Part shown: positions 10,278 to 18,666 of the stretch, piece after piece
How positions within the stretch are numbered: the stretch's first letter is position 1
Layout: each line of letters opens with the position of its first letter
Source of the DNA: Pseudomonas sp. S30
GTDB lineage: Bacteria; Pseudomonadota; Gammaproteobacteria; Pseudomonadales; Pseudomonadaceae
Direction: 5' to 3'
Assembly: GCF_016518545.1 (NCBI RefSeq)
Contig: NZ_JACVTO010000018.1
Span: 1-64,000 of the forward strand
DNA: 64,000 nucleotides
Program-made: the position numbers and the translations under genes
Notes under the pieces: generated by a model
Told to the model about the DNA's origin: nothing
Databases searched by the model: none
The model's input: only the letters and a program-made list of their open reading frames with translations

Positions 10278-11672
10278 ATGGCACGTTTCGTACACACGGT
10301 AGGCAACCTGGTCTACCGCTTCGACAGCCTCAAGGAAGTCATGGCCAAGGCCAGCCCCGCCCGCTCGGGCGACTTCCTGGCAGGCGTGGCCGCCAGCAAC
10401 GACGGCGAACGGGTGGCGGCGCAGATGGCCCTGGCCGACATCCCGCTCACCCACTTTCTCAACGAAGCGCTGATCCCCTACGAACAGGACGAGATCACCC
10501 GGCTGATCGTCGACACCCACGATGCCAAGGCCTTCGCCGCGGTCAGCCACCTCACGGTGGGCGGCTTGCGCGACTGGCTGCTCGGCGACGCGGCGGACGA
10601 AACCAGCCTGCGTGCGCTGGCCCCGGGCCTGACGCCGGAAATGGCCGCCGCCGTGTCGAAGATCATGCGCGTGCAGGATCTGGTGCTGGTGGCGCAGAAG
10701 ATCCGCGTGGTCACCGCGTTTCGCGGCACCATGGGCCTGCGCGGACGCCTCTCGACCCGGCTGCAACCCAATCATCCCACCGACGAACCCGCCGGCATCG
10801 CCGCCAGCATCCTCGACGGCCTGTTGTACGGCAACGGCGATGCCATGATCGGCATCAACCCGGCCACCGACAGCCTGTCCTCGATCTGCGCGCTGCTGGA
10901 AATGCTCGATGCCATCATCCAGCGCTACGACATTCCGACCCAGGCCTGCGTGCTGACCCACGTCACCACCTCGATCGAGGCGATCAACCGTGGCGTGCCG
11001 CTTGACCTGGTGTTCCAGTCCATCGCCGGAACCGAGGCGGCCAACGCCGGCTTCGGCATCAACCTCAACCTGTTGCAGGAAGGCTACGAGGCCGGGCTGT
11101 CGCTCAAGCGCGGCACCCTCGGGCAGAACCTGATGTACTTCGAGACCGGCCAGGGCAGCGCGCTGTCGGCCAACGCGCACCACGGCGTCGACCAGCAGAC
11201 CTGCGAAACCCGAGCCTACGCCGTGGCGCGGCACTTCAAGCCGTTCCTGGTGAACACCGTGGTCGGCTTCATCGGCCCGGAATACCTGTACAACGGCAAG
11301 CAGATCATCCGCGCGGGTCTGGAGGATCACTTCTGCGGCAAGCTGCTCGGCGTGCCGATGGGCTGCGACATCTGCTACACCAACCACGCCGAGGCCGACC
11401 AGGACGACATGGACACCCTGCTGACCCTGCTGGGCGTGGCCGGGATCAACTTCATCATGGGCATCCCAGGCTCCGACGACATCATGCTCAACTACCAGAC
11501 CACCTCGTTCCACGACGCGCTCTACGCGCGCCAGACCCTGGGCCTGAAGCCAGGTCCGGAGTTCGAAGCGTGGCTGGCGCGCACCGGCATCCTCACCCAG
11601 GCCGACGGCCAGGTGCGCTTCGGCGACAACCTGCCACCGGCCTTCCGCCAGGCCTTGGCACAGCTCGCATAG
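10278..11672 (+). CDS. eutB: Ethanolamine ammonia-lyase large subunit
   Basis: A 464-residue catalytic subunit of adenosylcobalamin-dependent ethanolamine ammonia-lyase, which splits ethanolamine into acetaldehyde and ammonia. Characteristic segments are TAFRGTMGLRGRLSTRLQPN, IGINPATDSL, FQSIAGTEAANAGFGINL and MGCDICYTNHAEADQDDMD. The length is that of the family. Its product acetaldehyde would be handled by the aldehyde dehydrogenase at 7069. The enzyme needs B12, for which uptake genes lie at 39-42 kb. No reactivase gene (eutA) is seen nearby. Confidence 0.97.
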   Translation: MARFVHTVGNLVYRFDSLKEVMAKASPARSGDFLAGVAASNDGERVAAQMALADIPLTHFLNEALIPYEQDEITRLIVDTHDAKAFAAVSHLTVGGLRDWLLGDAADETSLRALAPGLTPEMAAAVSKIMRVQDLVLVAQKIRVVTAFRGTMGLRGRLSTRLQPNHPTDEPAGIAASILDGLLYGNGDAMIGINPATDSLSSICALLEMLDAIIQRYDIPTQACVLTHVTTSIEAINRGVPLDLVFQSIAGTEAANAGFGINLNLLQEGYEAGLSLKRGTLGQNLMYFETGQGSALSANAHHGVDQQTCETRAYAVARHFKPFLVNTVVGFIGPEYLYNGKQIIRAGLEDHFCGKLLGVPMGCDICYTNHAEADQDDMDTLLTLLGVAGINFIMGIPGSDDIMLNYQTTSFHDALYARQTLGLKPGPEFEAWLARTGILTQADGQVRFGDNLPPAFRQALAQLA

Positions 11673-11683
11673 GGGGCATCATC

Positions 11684-12502
11684 ATGGACCGACACGTACC
11701 GAGCGCAGACAACCCCTGGCTGGCCCTGCGCAACCTGACCCCGGCGCGCATCGCCCTGGGCCGCACCGGCACCAGCCTGCCGACCGGCGCACAGCTGGAC
11801 TTCCAGTTCGCCCACGCCCAGGCCCGCGATGCGGTGCACCTGCCCTTCGACCATGGTGCGCTGCGCGAGCAATTGCAGGCCCGCGGGCGCGAAACCCTGC
11901 TGCTGCACAGCGCCGCCGCCGATCGACACCAGTACCTGCAGCGCCCCGACCTCGGCCGACGCCTGTGCGACGACTCTGTCGCCGCCCTGCGCGAGCACGC
12001 TCAGGCCCATCCGGGGGGCGTCGACCTGGCGATCGTGGTCGCCGACGGCCTGTCGGCGCTGGCAGTGCATCGACACACCCTGCCGCTGCTCGGCCGATTC
12101 GAGGAACAGGCCAGCGCGGACGGCTGGAGCATGGCGCCGATCGTGCTCGTCGAGCAAGGCCGCGTGGCGGTGGCCGACGAAGTGGGCGAACTGCTGGGTG
12201 CGCGCATGACGGTGATGCTGATCGGCGAGCGTCCCGGGCTGAGCTCACCCGACAGCCTGGGGCTGTACTTCACCTACGGGCCCAAGGTGGGCCTGACCGA
12301 CGCCTACCGCAATTGCATTTCCAACGTGCGCCTGGAAGGCCTGAGCTATGGCATGGCCGCGCATCGCCTGCTGTACCTGATGCGCGAGGCCTGCCGACGC
12401 AAGCTGTCAGGGGTGAACCTCAAGGACGAAGCCGAAGTCCACAGCCTGGACGCCGACCAGCCGCCGGCCAAGGGCGGCAACTTCCTGCTCGGCGACCGGT
12501 AA
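11684..12502 (+). CDS. eutC: Ethanolamine ammonia-lyase small subunit
   Basis: A 272-residue partner of EutB, starting 11 bases after the eutB stop. The frame is open upstream inside eutB. The ATG at 11684 is preferred because AGGGGGC precedes it and MDRHVPSADNPW starts a normal EutC. Family signatures are ARIALGRTGTSLPTGAQLDF near the N-terminus, the central VVADGLSALAV, and the C-terminal LIGERPGLSSPDSLGLYFTY and SNVRLEGLSYG segments that complete the cobalamin site. It is the last gene of the operon. Confidence 0.96.
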   Translation: MDRHVPSADNPWLALRNLTPARIALGRTGTSLPTGAQLDFQFAHAQARDAVHLPFDHGALREQLQARGRETLLLHSAAADRHQYLQRPDLGRRLCDDSVAALREHAQAHPGGVDLAIVVADGLSALAVHRHTLPLLGRFEEQASADGWSMAPIVLVEQGRVAVADEVGELLGARMTVMLIGERPGLSSPDSLGLYFTYGPKVGLTDAYRNCISNVRLEGLSYGMAAHRLLYLMREACRRKLSGVNLKDEAEVHSLDADQPPAKGGNFLLGDR

Positions 12503-12595
12503 GGACCTGCTGTCCCGGGCCGATTGCGCTGGCAACCTGGCCTGGGGCAGCATGGCGGTCTGCGTACCCTTTCCGAACGACGCTGAGGCCTGTGC

Positions 12596-13054
12596 ATGCG
12601 CATCATCAAGGCAACCCTGGATCACCTCGACCTGCTCACCCCGCTGTTCGTGGAGTACCGCGAGTTCTTCGGCGAACAGCCGTACCCGGACACCTCACGG
12701 CGCTTTCTGGAAAAGCGCCTGAAGCGCGACGAGTCGGTGATCTACCTGGCCCTGGCGGACGATGACGCCAACCGCCTGCTGGGCTTCTGCCAGCTCTACC
12801 CGAGCTTTTCTTCGCTGTCGCTCAAGCGCGTGTGGATCCTCAACGACATCTACGTCGCCGGAAGCGCCCGACGCATGCTGGTCGCCGACCACCTGATGCG
12901 CGAAGCCAGGAAGATGGCCCGTAAAACCAACGCCGTGCGCATGCGCGTGTCCACCAGCCGCAGCAACGAGGTGGCCAAGCGCACCTACGAGTCCATGGGC
13001 TTTCGCAAGGACGCCGAGTTCGAGAACTACATCCTGCCCCTCCAGCCGGAGTGA
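12596..13054 (+). CDS. GNAT-family N-acetyltransferase
   Basis: A 152-residue single-domain protein. The acetyl-CoA-binding core is seen as the strand and pyrophosphate-loop region ILNDIYVAGSARRMLVADHL, where GSARRM replaces the usual QxxGxG/A loop. The C-terminal NEVAKRTYESMGFRKD is typical of GNAT enzymes. The substrate, a small molecule or protein amine, cannot be told. It stands 93 bases after eutC without clear coupling and is probably part of the conserved backbone, not of ethanolamine use. Confidence 0.85.
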   Translation: MRIIKATLDHLDLLTPLFVEYREFFGEQPYPDTSRRFLEKRLKRDESVIYLALADDDANRLLGFCQLYPSFSSLSLKRVWILNDIYVAGSARRMLVADHLMREARKMARKTNAVRMRVSTSRSNEVAKRTYESMGFRKDAEFENYILPLQPE

Positions 13055-13123
13055 ACGATCGGCACCTCACGCAGATCGTAACCCCTCGCTACAAACTCCC
13101 CGGGCATCTTCACGACTTAGCCG

Positions 13124-13129
13124 TATAAT
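13124..13129 (+). promoter_or_regulatory. -10 element upstream of the DedA gene
   Basis: A consensus TATAAT lies about 118 bases before the DedA start. The best -35 candidate at the right spacing matches only three of six positions, so this is a tentative sigma-70 promoter with a GC-rich leader. Confidence 0.35.
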
Positions 13130-13246
13130 GCCCCGTTCGTCATCCTGGAAAAATCGCCCCCATCGCGGGGAAGATACCCACGCCAACAATGACCCCGTCC
13201 GTCATCGCGCGCCCGTAGAAGCGGGTCAAGCCAACAGGTGCTGTAC

Positions 13247-13894
13247 ATGGAATTCAACCCGCTGGACCTTATCCTGCATCTCGATGCCTACCTCGACCTG
13301 CTGGTGACCAACTACGGTCCCTGGATCTACGCCATTCTCTTCGCCGTGATCTTCTGCGAGACCGGCCTGGTGGTCATGCCCTTCCTGCCCGGTGATTCCC
13401 TGCTGTTCATCGCCGGCGCCGTGGCCGCCGGTGGCGGCATGGACCCGGTGCTGCTGGGCGGCCTGCTGATGATCGCCGCGATCCTGGGCGACAGCACCAA
13501 CTACGTGGTCGGGCGTACCGCCGGCGAGCGGCTGTTCCGCAATCCCAACTCGAAGATCTTCCGCCGCGACTACCTGCAGCGGACCCATGAGTTCTACGAA
13601 CGCCACGGCGGCAAGACCGTCACCCTGGCGCGCTTCCTGCCCATCCTGCGCACCTTCGCGCCGTTCGTCGCCGGCATCGCCCACATGCACTACCCGCGTT
13701 TCCTGGCCTTCAGCGTGGCCGGCACCGTGCTCTGGGTGGGCGGCCTGGTCACCCTCGGCTACTTCTTCGGCAACGTGCCGTTCATCAAGCAGCACCTGTC
13801 GCTGATGGTGGTCGCCATCATCGTCCTGTCGCTGGTACCGATGATCCTCGGGGTGCTGCGCGGCCGCCTGGGTCGCACCGCCAAGGCGCAGTGA
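13247..13894 (+). CDS. DedA/VTT-domain inner-membrane protein
   Basis: A 215-residue membrane protein of the DedA family, in which several members have been shown to act as undecaprenyl-phosphate or lipid flippases. Several hydrophobic segments are visible. The family core is FLPGDSLLFIAGAVAAGGGM, then the re-entrant loop with GDSTNYVVGR, FxRxxPxxRTFAPFVAG (ARFLPILRTFAPFVAGI) and the closing VGGLVTLGYFFGN. I chose the ATG at 13247, with AGGTG seven bases upstream; a GTG three codons earlier is possible. It is followed after six bases by the M90 peptidase gene. Confidence 0.92.
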   Translation: MEFNPLDLILHLDAYLDLLVTNYGPWIYAILFAVIFCETGLVVMPFLPGDSLLFIAGAVAAGGGMDPVLLGGLLMIAAILGDSTNYVVGRTAGERLFRNPNSKIFRRDYLQRTHEFYERHGGKTVTLARFLPILRTFAPFVAGIAHMHYPRFLAFSVAGTVLWVGGLVTLGYFFGNVPFIKQHLSLMVVAIIVLSLVPMILGVLRGRLGRTAKAQ

Positions 13895-13900
13895 CGGTCC

Positions 13901-14716
13901 ATGTGGTCGTTCGCCGCCTGGCGGCGCAAGCGCACGCTGGCGCGCTACCCGGTTCAGCCCGAGTCGTGGCAGGCGGTACGCCAGCGCCTGCCGCTGCTCG
14001 ACGGACTTGATGACGAAGAGGACCGCTGGCTGCGCGAGGCCAGCGTGCTGTTCCTGCACGACAAGCACCTGACCACCTTGCCCGGCGTGGAACTGGACGA
14101 CGAGCAGCGCCTGTTTCTCGCCGCCCAGGCCCAGCTGCCGCTGCTGCACCTGGGCGCGCTGAACTGGTACCAAGGCTTTCACGAGATCATTCTCTACCCC
14201 GACGACTTCAAGAGCCCGCAACGACACCGCGATGCCAGTGGCGTGGAGCATGTCTGGGACGCCGAGCACAGCGGCGAGGCCTGGCAGCAGGGGCCGGTGA
14301 TCATGGCCTGGCCAGGGGTGCTGGCCAGTGGCGGGTGGGAGGCCTACAACCTGGTCATCCACGAGCTGGCGCACAAGCTCGACATGCTCAACGGCGAGGC
14401 CAACGGCCTGCCGCCGCTGCACCCGGACATGGACATCGGCGCCTGGGCCCAGGCCATGCAGCAGGCCTATGACGACCTCAACCGCCAGCTCGACGCCGAC
14501 CCCGACCTGGAAACCGTCATCGACCCGTACGCGGCGGAAAACCCGGCGGAGTTCTTCGCCGTCACCAGCGAATACTTCTTCAGCGCGCCCGATCTGCTGC
14601 ACCAGAGCTATGCCCAGGTCTACCGGCAACTGGCGCTGTTCTACCGCCAGGACCCGCTGGCGCGCCTGAGTCGCCTGCAGGCCGAGCACCCGGAGTACCG
14701 CGACGCCCCCGCCTGA
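13901..14716 (+). CDS. mtfA: M90-family zinc metallopeptidase (MtfA-like)
   Basis: A 271-residue cytosolic protein related to E. coli MtfA, which interacts with the Mlc repressor and has aminopeptidase activity. The zinc motif HExxH is visible as VIHELAHKLDM at about residues 150-155. A downstream conserved Glu-rich helix, YAAENPAEFFAVTSEYFF, supplies the third ligand. The opening MWSFAAWRRKR is usual for the family. It begins six bases after the DedA stop, so the two are likely co-transcribed. The physiological role in Pseudomonas is not known. Confidence 0.85.
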   Translation: MWSFAAWRRKRTLARYPVQPESWQAVRQRLPLLDGLDDEEDRWLREASVLFLHDKHLTTLPGVELDDEQRLFLAAQAQLPLLHLGALNWYQGFHEIILYPDDFKSPQRHRDASGVEHVWDAEHSGEAWQQGPVIMAWPGVLASGGWEAYNLVIHELAHKLDMLNGEANGLPPLHPDMDIGAWAQAMQQAYDDLNRQLDADPDLETVIDPYAAENPAEFFAVTSEYFFSAPDLLHQSYAQVYRQLALFYRQDPLARLSRLQAEHPEYRDAPA

Positions 14717-14763
14717 GCCGCCCGCGCCGCAGTCGAGCCGTGCATGCGCTGACGGAATGTGCC

Positions 14764-14769
14764 TATAAT
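14764..14769 (+). promoter_or_regulatory. -10 element of the ppa promoter
   Basis: TATAAT lies 41 bases upstream of the ppa start codon and directly after the M90 gene. No good -35 is visible at 16-18 bases, so the promoter is inferred from position and the perfect -10 alone. Confidence 0.4.
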
Positions 14770-14809
14770 CGCCGCCACTTTTTCTGGTCAATCAGGGGGG
14801 CGAAGCCCA

Positions 14810-15337
14810 ATGAGCTACAGCAAGATTCCTGCGGGCAAAGACCTGCCGAACGACATCTACGTCGCCATCGAGATCCCGGCCAACCACGCGCCGATCAAGT
14901 ACGAGATCGACAAGGACAGCGACACTCTGTTCGTCGACCGTTTCATGGCCACTCCGATGTTCTACCCGGCCAACTACGGTTTCATCCCTAACACCCTGGC
15001 CGATGACGGCGACCCGCTCGACGTGCTGGTGGTCACCCCTTACCCGGTCGCGCCCGGCTCGGTGATTCGCGCTCGCCCGGTCGGCGTGCTGAACATGACC
15101 GACGACGGCGGCGGCGACGCCAAGGTCATCGCCGTGCCGCACGACAAGCTGTCGCAGCTGTACGTCGACGTGAAGGAATACACCGACCTGCCGCCACTGC
15201 TGATCCAGCAGATCGAGCACTTCTTCGCCAACTACAAGGATCTGGAGAAGGGCAAGTGGGTCAAGATCGAAGGCTGGGACGGCGCCGATGCCGCCCGCGC
15301 CGCGATCACCAAGTCGGTCGCGGCCTACAAGGGCTGA
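14810..15337 (+). CDS. ppa: Inorganic pyrophosphatase (family I)
   Basis: A 175-residue soluble enzyme that hydrolyses pyrophosphate to two phosphates and so drives biosynthetic reactions. The family I active-site signature DDGDPLDVLV is present. The Mg2+/substrate regions YEIDKDSDTLFVDR and YPANYGFIP are also clear. The frame is open 17 codons upstream. The ATG at 14810 gives the usual N-terminus MSYSKIPAGKDLPNDIYV and has AGGGGGGCGAAG upstream as a ribosome site. Confidence 0.98.
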   Translation: MSYSKIPAGKDLPNDIYVAIEIPANHAPIKYEIDKDSDTLFVDRFMATPMFYPANYGFIPNTLADDGDPLDVLVVTPYPVAPGSVIRARPVGVLNMTDDGGGDAKVIAVPHDKLSQLYVDVKEYTDLPPLLIQQIEHFFANYKDLEKGKWVKIEGWDGADAARAAITKSVAAYKG

Positions 15338-15349
15338 TACCGCTCGAGA

Positions 15350-15368
15350 GGGGTCGCCCAGCGGCCCC
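15350..15368 (+). terminator. Hairpin after ppa
   Basis: An 8-bp stem (arms GGGGTCGC and GCGGCCCC, one G-U pair) with loop CCA lies 12 bases after the ppa stop. No U run follows, so termination here is likely but not certain. Confidence 0.5.
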
Positions 15369-15521
15369 GCTCCCACTGCTGGGTAGGCAAGCACCCTCAA
15401 GCTATGCAGAACTTTCCCACAGAGCCCTTCAAGCCCTTCTGACGCATCCCGCCAACACCCTTCCTCGCCGTCATCACCGCGTTTATTCCCTCGGCCAGCG
15501 CCACCCTCTAGACTCGCGGCC

Positions 15522-16208
15522 ATGAACAACTCCGGTGAACGCCTCAAGACACTGCTGCTCGAATGCGGCCTGACGCCGTCAGACTTCGCCGCCCAACGCC
15601 ACGTCACGCCCCAGCACGTGAACAACTGGTTCAAGCGCGGTGTGCCCCTCGCGCGACTGGACGAAGTCGCCGACCTGTTCTGCGTCAACCGCCGTTGGCT
15701 ACGCAGCGGCGAAGGACCGAAGCACCCCAGCCCGATCCTGCGCCCCTGCCCCACGCAGGTGGAGCCTGCATTGCCTGGCCACGGCGGCCGGCAGGTCTGC
15801 GTCGACTTCCATCGCCTGCAGGACGGGCTGTTGCAGGCCGACCCCGAGCGCCACCTGCTGATCTCGGCCCAGGCCCTGGAAACCCTGGGGATCGCGGCGC
15901 AGAACGTGATCTGCCTGGATATGCCGGCGGCCAACATGGCGCCGCTGATGCCCATCGGTGCGGCCCTGGCCATCGACCGCAGCCTCACGCGAGTGGTCGA
16001 CGGCCAGACCTACGCCCTGCTGCACGAGGGCAAACTGCGGGTGCACAGCCTGAGCCTGGGCCAGAACGACACCTTGTGCCTGCACAGCAACGACCGGCGC
16101 AATTACGCAGTGGAGCGCTACACCTCAGCCCAGCGCCACGCCCAGGGCATGCAGGTGCTCGGCTGGGTGTTCTGGTGGTCGTGGTTCAGCCGCCAGCGGC
16201 CGCTGTGA
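15522..16208 (+). CDS. Helix-turn-helix transcriptional regulator (phage-repressor-like N-terminus)
   Basis: A 228-residue protein. Residues about 1-65 form an XRE/CI-like DNA-binding domain with the helix-turn-helix around PSDFAAQRHVTPQHVNNWF and the repressor-type helix CVNRRWLRSGEG. The C-terminal half could adopt an S24/LexA-like fold (PAANMAPLMPIGAALAID...YALLHEGKLRVHSL). I cannot place a convincing Ser-Lys dyad, so self-cleavage is doubtful. It has its own upstream gap of about 180 bases. Its targets are unknown. The neighbour downstream is the enterobactin locus, but nothing in the sequence ties them together. Confidence 0.75.
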   Translation: MNNSGERLKTLLLECGLTPSDFAAQRHVTPQHVNNWFKRGVPLARLDEVADLFCVNRRWLRSGEGPKHPSPILRPCPTQVEPALPGHGGRQVCVDFHRLQDGLLQADPERHLLISAQALETLGIAAQNVICLDMPAANMAPLMPIGAALAIDRSLTRVVDGQTYALLHEGKLRVHSLSLGQNDTLCLHSNDRRNYAVERYTSAQRHAQGMQVLGWVFWWSWFSRQRPL

Positions 16209-16554
16209 CGATTGCGGACAATTTCCGCTGGGCATCCCCGACCCACCCTTGTATGCTACCGGCCACCCCTGCTCGGGCCGGCCAAGCCGCATCCCAGAGC
16301 AGCTGACGACGCCCCACATGGCCGTCCGTCATCTTTTTCAGGCCTCCATGGCCAACCTGTTAAGGCGGTTGCGGCTTACCAAAAATGAGCCAAGCCCGTC
16401 CCCTAAAGCCGGCCACAAGCCGGCTTTTCAATGCCCGCAGACTAGCCCGCAGCTTCACTCGCACGACCAGCCGCCATCACTAGGCCATTGCCCTCCCCCA
16501 CGCCGAATGGGATCATTCGCAACTGCATCTGATTCCTATCAAAGGCCTGCCGCG
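16209..16554. other. 346-base gap with one terminator; possible small transcript
   Basis: No convincing coding sequence is seen between the HTH regulator and the response regulator, although one frame is open through much of it. It contains a clear intrinsic terminator at 16405-16428, almost 200 bases beyond the regulator stop. Either the regulator mRNA has a long 3' end or a small RNA ends here. The last 125 bases should hold the pfeR promoter; I could not identify it. Confidence 0.5.
16405..16428 (+). terminator. Rho-independent terminator
   Basis: AAAGCCGGC-CACAA-GCCGGCTTT is a perfect 9-bp stem with a 5-base loop followed by one further T and flanked by A residues on the 5' side. This is the classic form of a bidirectional intrinsic terminator. 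Confidence 0.85.
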
Positions 16555-17247
16555 GTGCCCATCAAGCTTCTCCTAGCCGAAGACGACCCTCATCTGCGCC
16601 ACGACCTGCAGCAGCATTTCCTGCGCCGCCAGTTCCAGGTGCAGGCCTGCGCCGATGGTAGCGAGGCGCTGGCGGCGATGTCGTCAGGGACCTTCGACCT
16701 GGTGCTGCTGGACATCATGCTGCCGGGCATCGATGGCCTCAGCCTGCTCGATGTGTTGCGCCGAGGCCAGGCCGTGCCGGTGATGCTGATGTCGGCGCTG
16801 GGCGCCGAGCAGGACCGTATCAGCGGCTTCACCCGCGGCGCCGACGACTACCTGCCCAAGCCCTTCAGCCTGGCCGAGCTGGATGCGCGGGTCGATGCGC
16901 TGCTGCGCCGGGTAGCCTTCGATCGCCAACCGCTGCCGACCCGCGCGCACAGCGACCTGAGCATCGATACGGTGAACCAGGACGTCAGTCACCAAGGGCG
17001 CCGCGCCGGGCTCACCGGCTCCGAGTTCCGGCTGCTGGACACCTTGCAGGCCCACGCCGGCGAGCCCTTGAGCAAGCCGTTCCTGTACCAGAGCGTGCTG
17101 CACCGACCCTACACCCGGCTGGACCGTGGCCTGGACGTGCATGTCTGCAACCTGCGCCGCAAGCTGGCTGCCATCGGCGCAGCGCATGTGCAGATCCAGG
17201 CGGTGCGCGGCCAGGGTTACGTGCTGATCGACAGCGTCAGCGCCTGA
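16555..17247 (+). CDS. pfeR: OmpR-family response regulator of enterobactin uptake
   Basis: A 230-residue two-domain regulator. The receiver domain (1-120) has the acidic pocket EDD at 9-11, the phospho-acceptor Asp53 in LVLLDIMLPG and the conserved Lys102 in DYLPKPF. The C-terminal winged helix (about 130-228) ends GQGYVLI. I chose the GTG at 16555 because it gives MPIKLLLAEDD; the frame runs on upstream for about 100 codons without a plausible protein. Gene order RR-HK-TonB receptor-esterase matches P. aeruginosa pfeRSAE, so it most likely activates pfeA when enterobactin is sensed. Confidence 0.87.
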   Translation: MPIKLLLAEDDPHLRHDLQQHFLRRQFQVQACADGSEALAAMSSGTFDLVLLDIMLPGIDGLSLLDVLRRGQAVPVMLMSALGAEQDRISGFTRGADDYLPKPFSLAELDARVDALLRRVAFDRQPLPTRAHSDLSIDTVNQDVSHQGRRAGLTGSEFRLLDTLQAHAGEPLSKPFLYQSVLHRPYTRLDRGLDVHVCNLRRKLAAIGAAHVQIQAVRGQGYVLIDSVSA

Positions 17248-18584
17248 TGCGCCGGCATCCGCTGCTGTGGAAACTGGCGCTGCTGCAGGTGTGCTTCTGC
17301 CTGCTGCTGACCTGGATTCTCTGGACCTGGGGCTTGTCGGTCGAGCGCAGTACCTATTTCCTCGCCCCGGCCGACCGGGCGTATCTGGCGCAGTTCGCCG
17401 CCCAGGCCGAGCAGGCCTGGCGGCGCGACGGTGCCCAAGGGGTGGAGGAGTTTCAGCGTACCTTGGCCCAACGCGAGCAAACCTGGGTGGCCGTGGTGGG
17501 CCCGCGCCTGGAGAGTCTCGGTCGCACGCCGTTGAGCGCCGATGAAGCCAGCCGCCTGACGTTCATGCGCAAGCTCGACTGGCCCATGAGCCGGCGTTTG
17601 CAGGACGAATTGCCCTTCGTCAGCATCGCCTTCCCCGAGCACCCCGAAGACGGTCGCCTGGTCATCCAGTTGCCCGAACACCTGCTGCCCACCGGCCTCA
17701 CGCCCTGGACACACGTGGTCACCCATGGCGTGGCGCCCGCCTTGCTGGCCTTGCTGCTGGGGTTGCTGCTGTACCGCCATCTGGTGGCGCCCCTGAACAG
17801 GCTGCGCGATCGTGCCGATGCCCTGCGCGCCGACGACCTGGACAGCCCCGGCCTGGCCCTGGAAACCCGCCACGACGAACTGGGCGAACTGGCCCAGGCC
17901 TTCGAGCACATGGCGCTGCGCTTGCGCCGCAGCCTGGAGCAGCAGCGGCTGTTGTTGCGCACCCTCTCCCATGAACTGCGCACGCCCCTGGCGCGCCTGC
18001 GCATCGCCCACGACAGCGAACTGCCCCCCGAGCAGTTGCGCCAGCGCCTTGCACGGGAGGTGGACGACATGCAGAAGCTGCTCGAGGACACCCTGGACCT
18101 CGCCTGGATGGACACCGAGCAGCCCCGACTGGTCTGCGAAGCGGTCCAGGTGGTGTCCGTCTGGGAAGCGCTGGTCCAGGACGCCTGCTTCGAAAGCGGC
18201 TGGTCGCCCGAACGCCTGATCTGCTCCCTGGGGCCGGACTGCCGGGTACAGGCTCACCTGGACAGCTTCGCCCAGGCACTGGAAAACCTGCTGCGCAACG
18301 CCATTCGCCACTCCCCGACCGGTGGCGAGGTGCGCCTGGACGGCTGGCGGGAGGATGGTCATTGGCACCTGTGCTTGCGCGACCAGGGCCCGGGGGTGCC
18401 ACCGGCCGAGCTGGAGCAGATTTTCCAGCCCTATCGCCGTCTGCCCGACAGTGGCAGCGGTTTCGGCCTGGGCCTGCCGATCGCACGGCGCGCCATCGAA
18501 CTGCAGGGCGGCAGGTTATGGGCCAGCAACGGCGAGCCTGGCCTGGTGCAGCACCTGTATCTGCCCGCGGCGCCAAGTGTTTAG
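17247..18584 (+). CDS. pfeS: Sensor histidine kinase of enterobactin uptake
   Basis: A 445-residue inner-membrane kinase. One transmembrane helix lies near residues 8-30 and a second near 155-175, with a periplasmic sensor domain between them. A HAMP linker follows. The DHp box LSHELRTPLARLR has phospho-acceptor His242. The ATP lid regions are ENLLRNAIRHSP (N box) and the two glycine boxes DQGPGVPP and GSGFGLGLPIARR. Its ATG overlaps the pfeR stop by one base (TGATG), so the pair is translationally coupled. The sensed ligand, ferric enterobactin in the periplasm, is inferred from the locus. Confidence 0.87.
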   Translation: MRRHPLLWKLALLQVCFCLLLTWILWTWGLSVERSTYFLAPADRAYLAQFAAQAEQAWRRDGAQGVEEFQRTLAQREQTWVAVVGPRLESLGRTPLSADEASRLTFMRKLDWPMSRRLQDELPFVSIAFPEHPEDGRLVIQLPEHLLPTGLTPWTHVVTHGVAPALLALLLGLLLYRHLVAPLNRLRDRADALRADDLDSPGLALETRHDELGELAQAFEHMALRLRRSLEQQRLLLRTLSHELRTPLARLRIAHDSELPPEQLRQRLAREVDDMQKLLEDTLDLAWMDTEQPRLVCEAVQVVSVWEALVQDACFESGWSPERLICSLGPDCRVQAHLDSFAQALENLLRNAIRHSPTGGEVRLDGWREDGHWHLCLRDQGPGVPPAELEQIFQPYRRLPDSGSGFGLGLPIARRAIELQGGRLWASNGEPGLVQHLYLPAAPSV

Positions 18585-18598
18585 AAAGTTAATGCGCT

Positions 18599-18618
18599 TT
18601 ACTCTCAAATAAGAGTAA
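18599..18618. promoter_or_regulatory. Inverted repeat in the pfeS-pfeA gap, candidate PfeR or Fur site
   Basis: TTACTCT-CAAATA-AGAGTAA is a perfect 7-bp inverted repeat with a 6-bp spacer, 48 bases before the pfeA ATG in an otherwise short AT-rich gap. Its place fits the operator of a siderophore-receptor gene. It is not a standard 19-bp Fur box. Binding protein unproven. Confidence 0.5.
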
Positions 18619-18666
18619 TTACCATCTGTGATCTCTCGAACTCAGCCCGTCGTGCCGGAGATCCCA

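Noticed and set aside
13226..14791. 521-codon minus-strand frame opposite DedA and M90 genes
   Set aside because: Shadow of two real genes, no recognisable domain.
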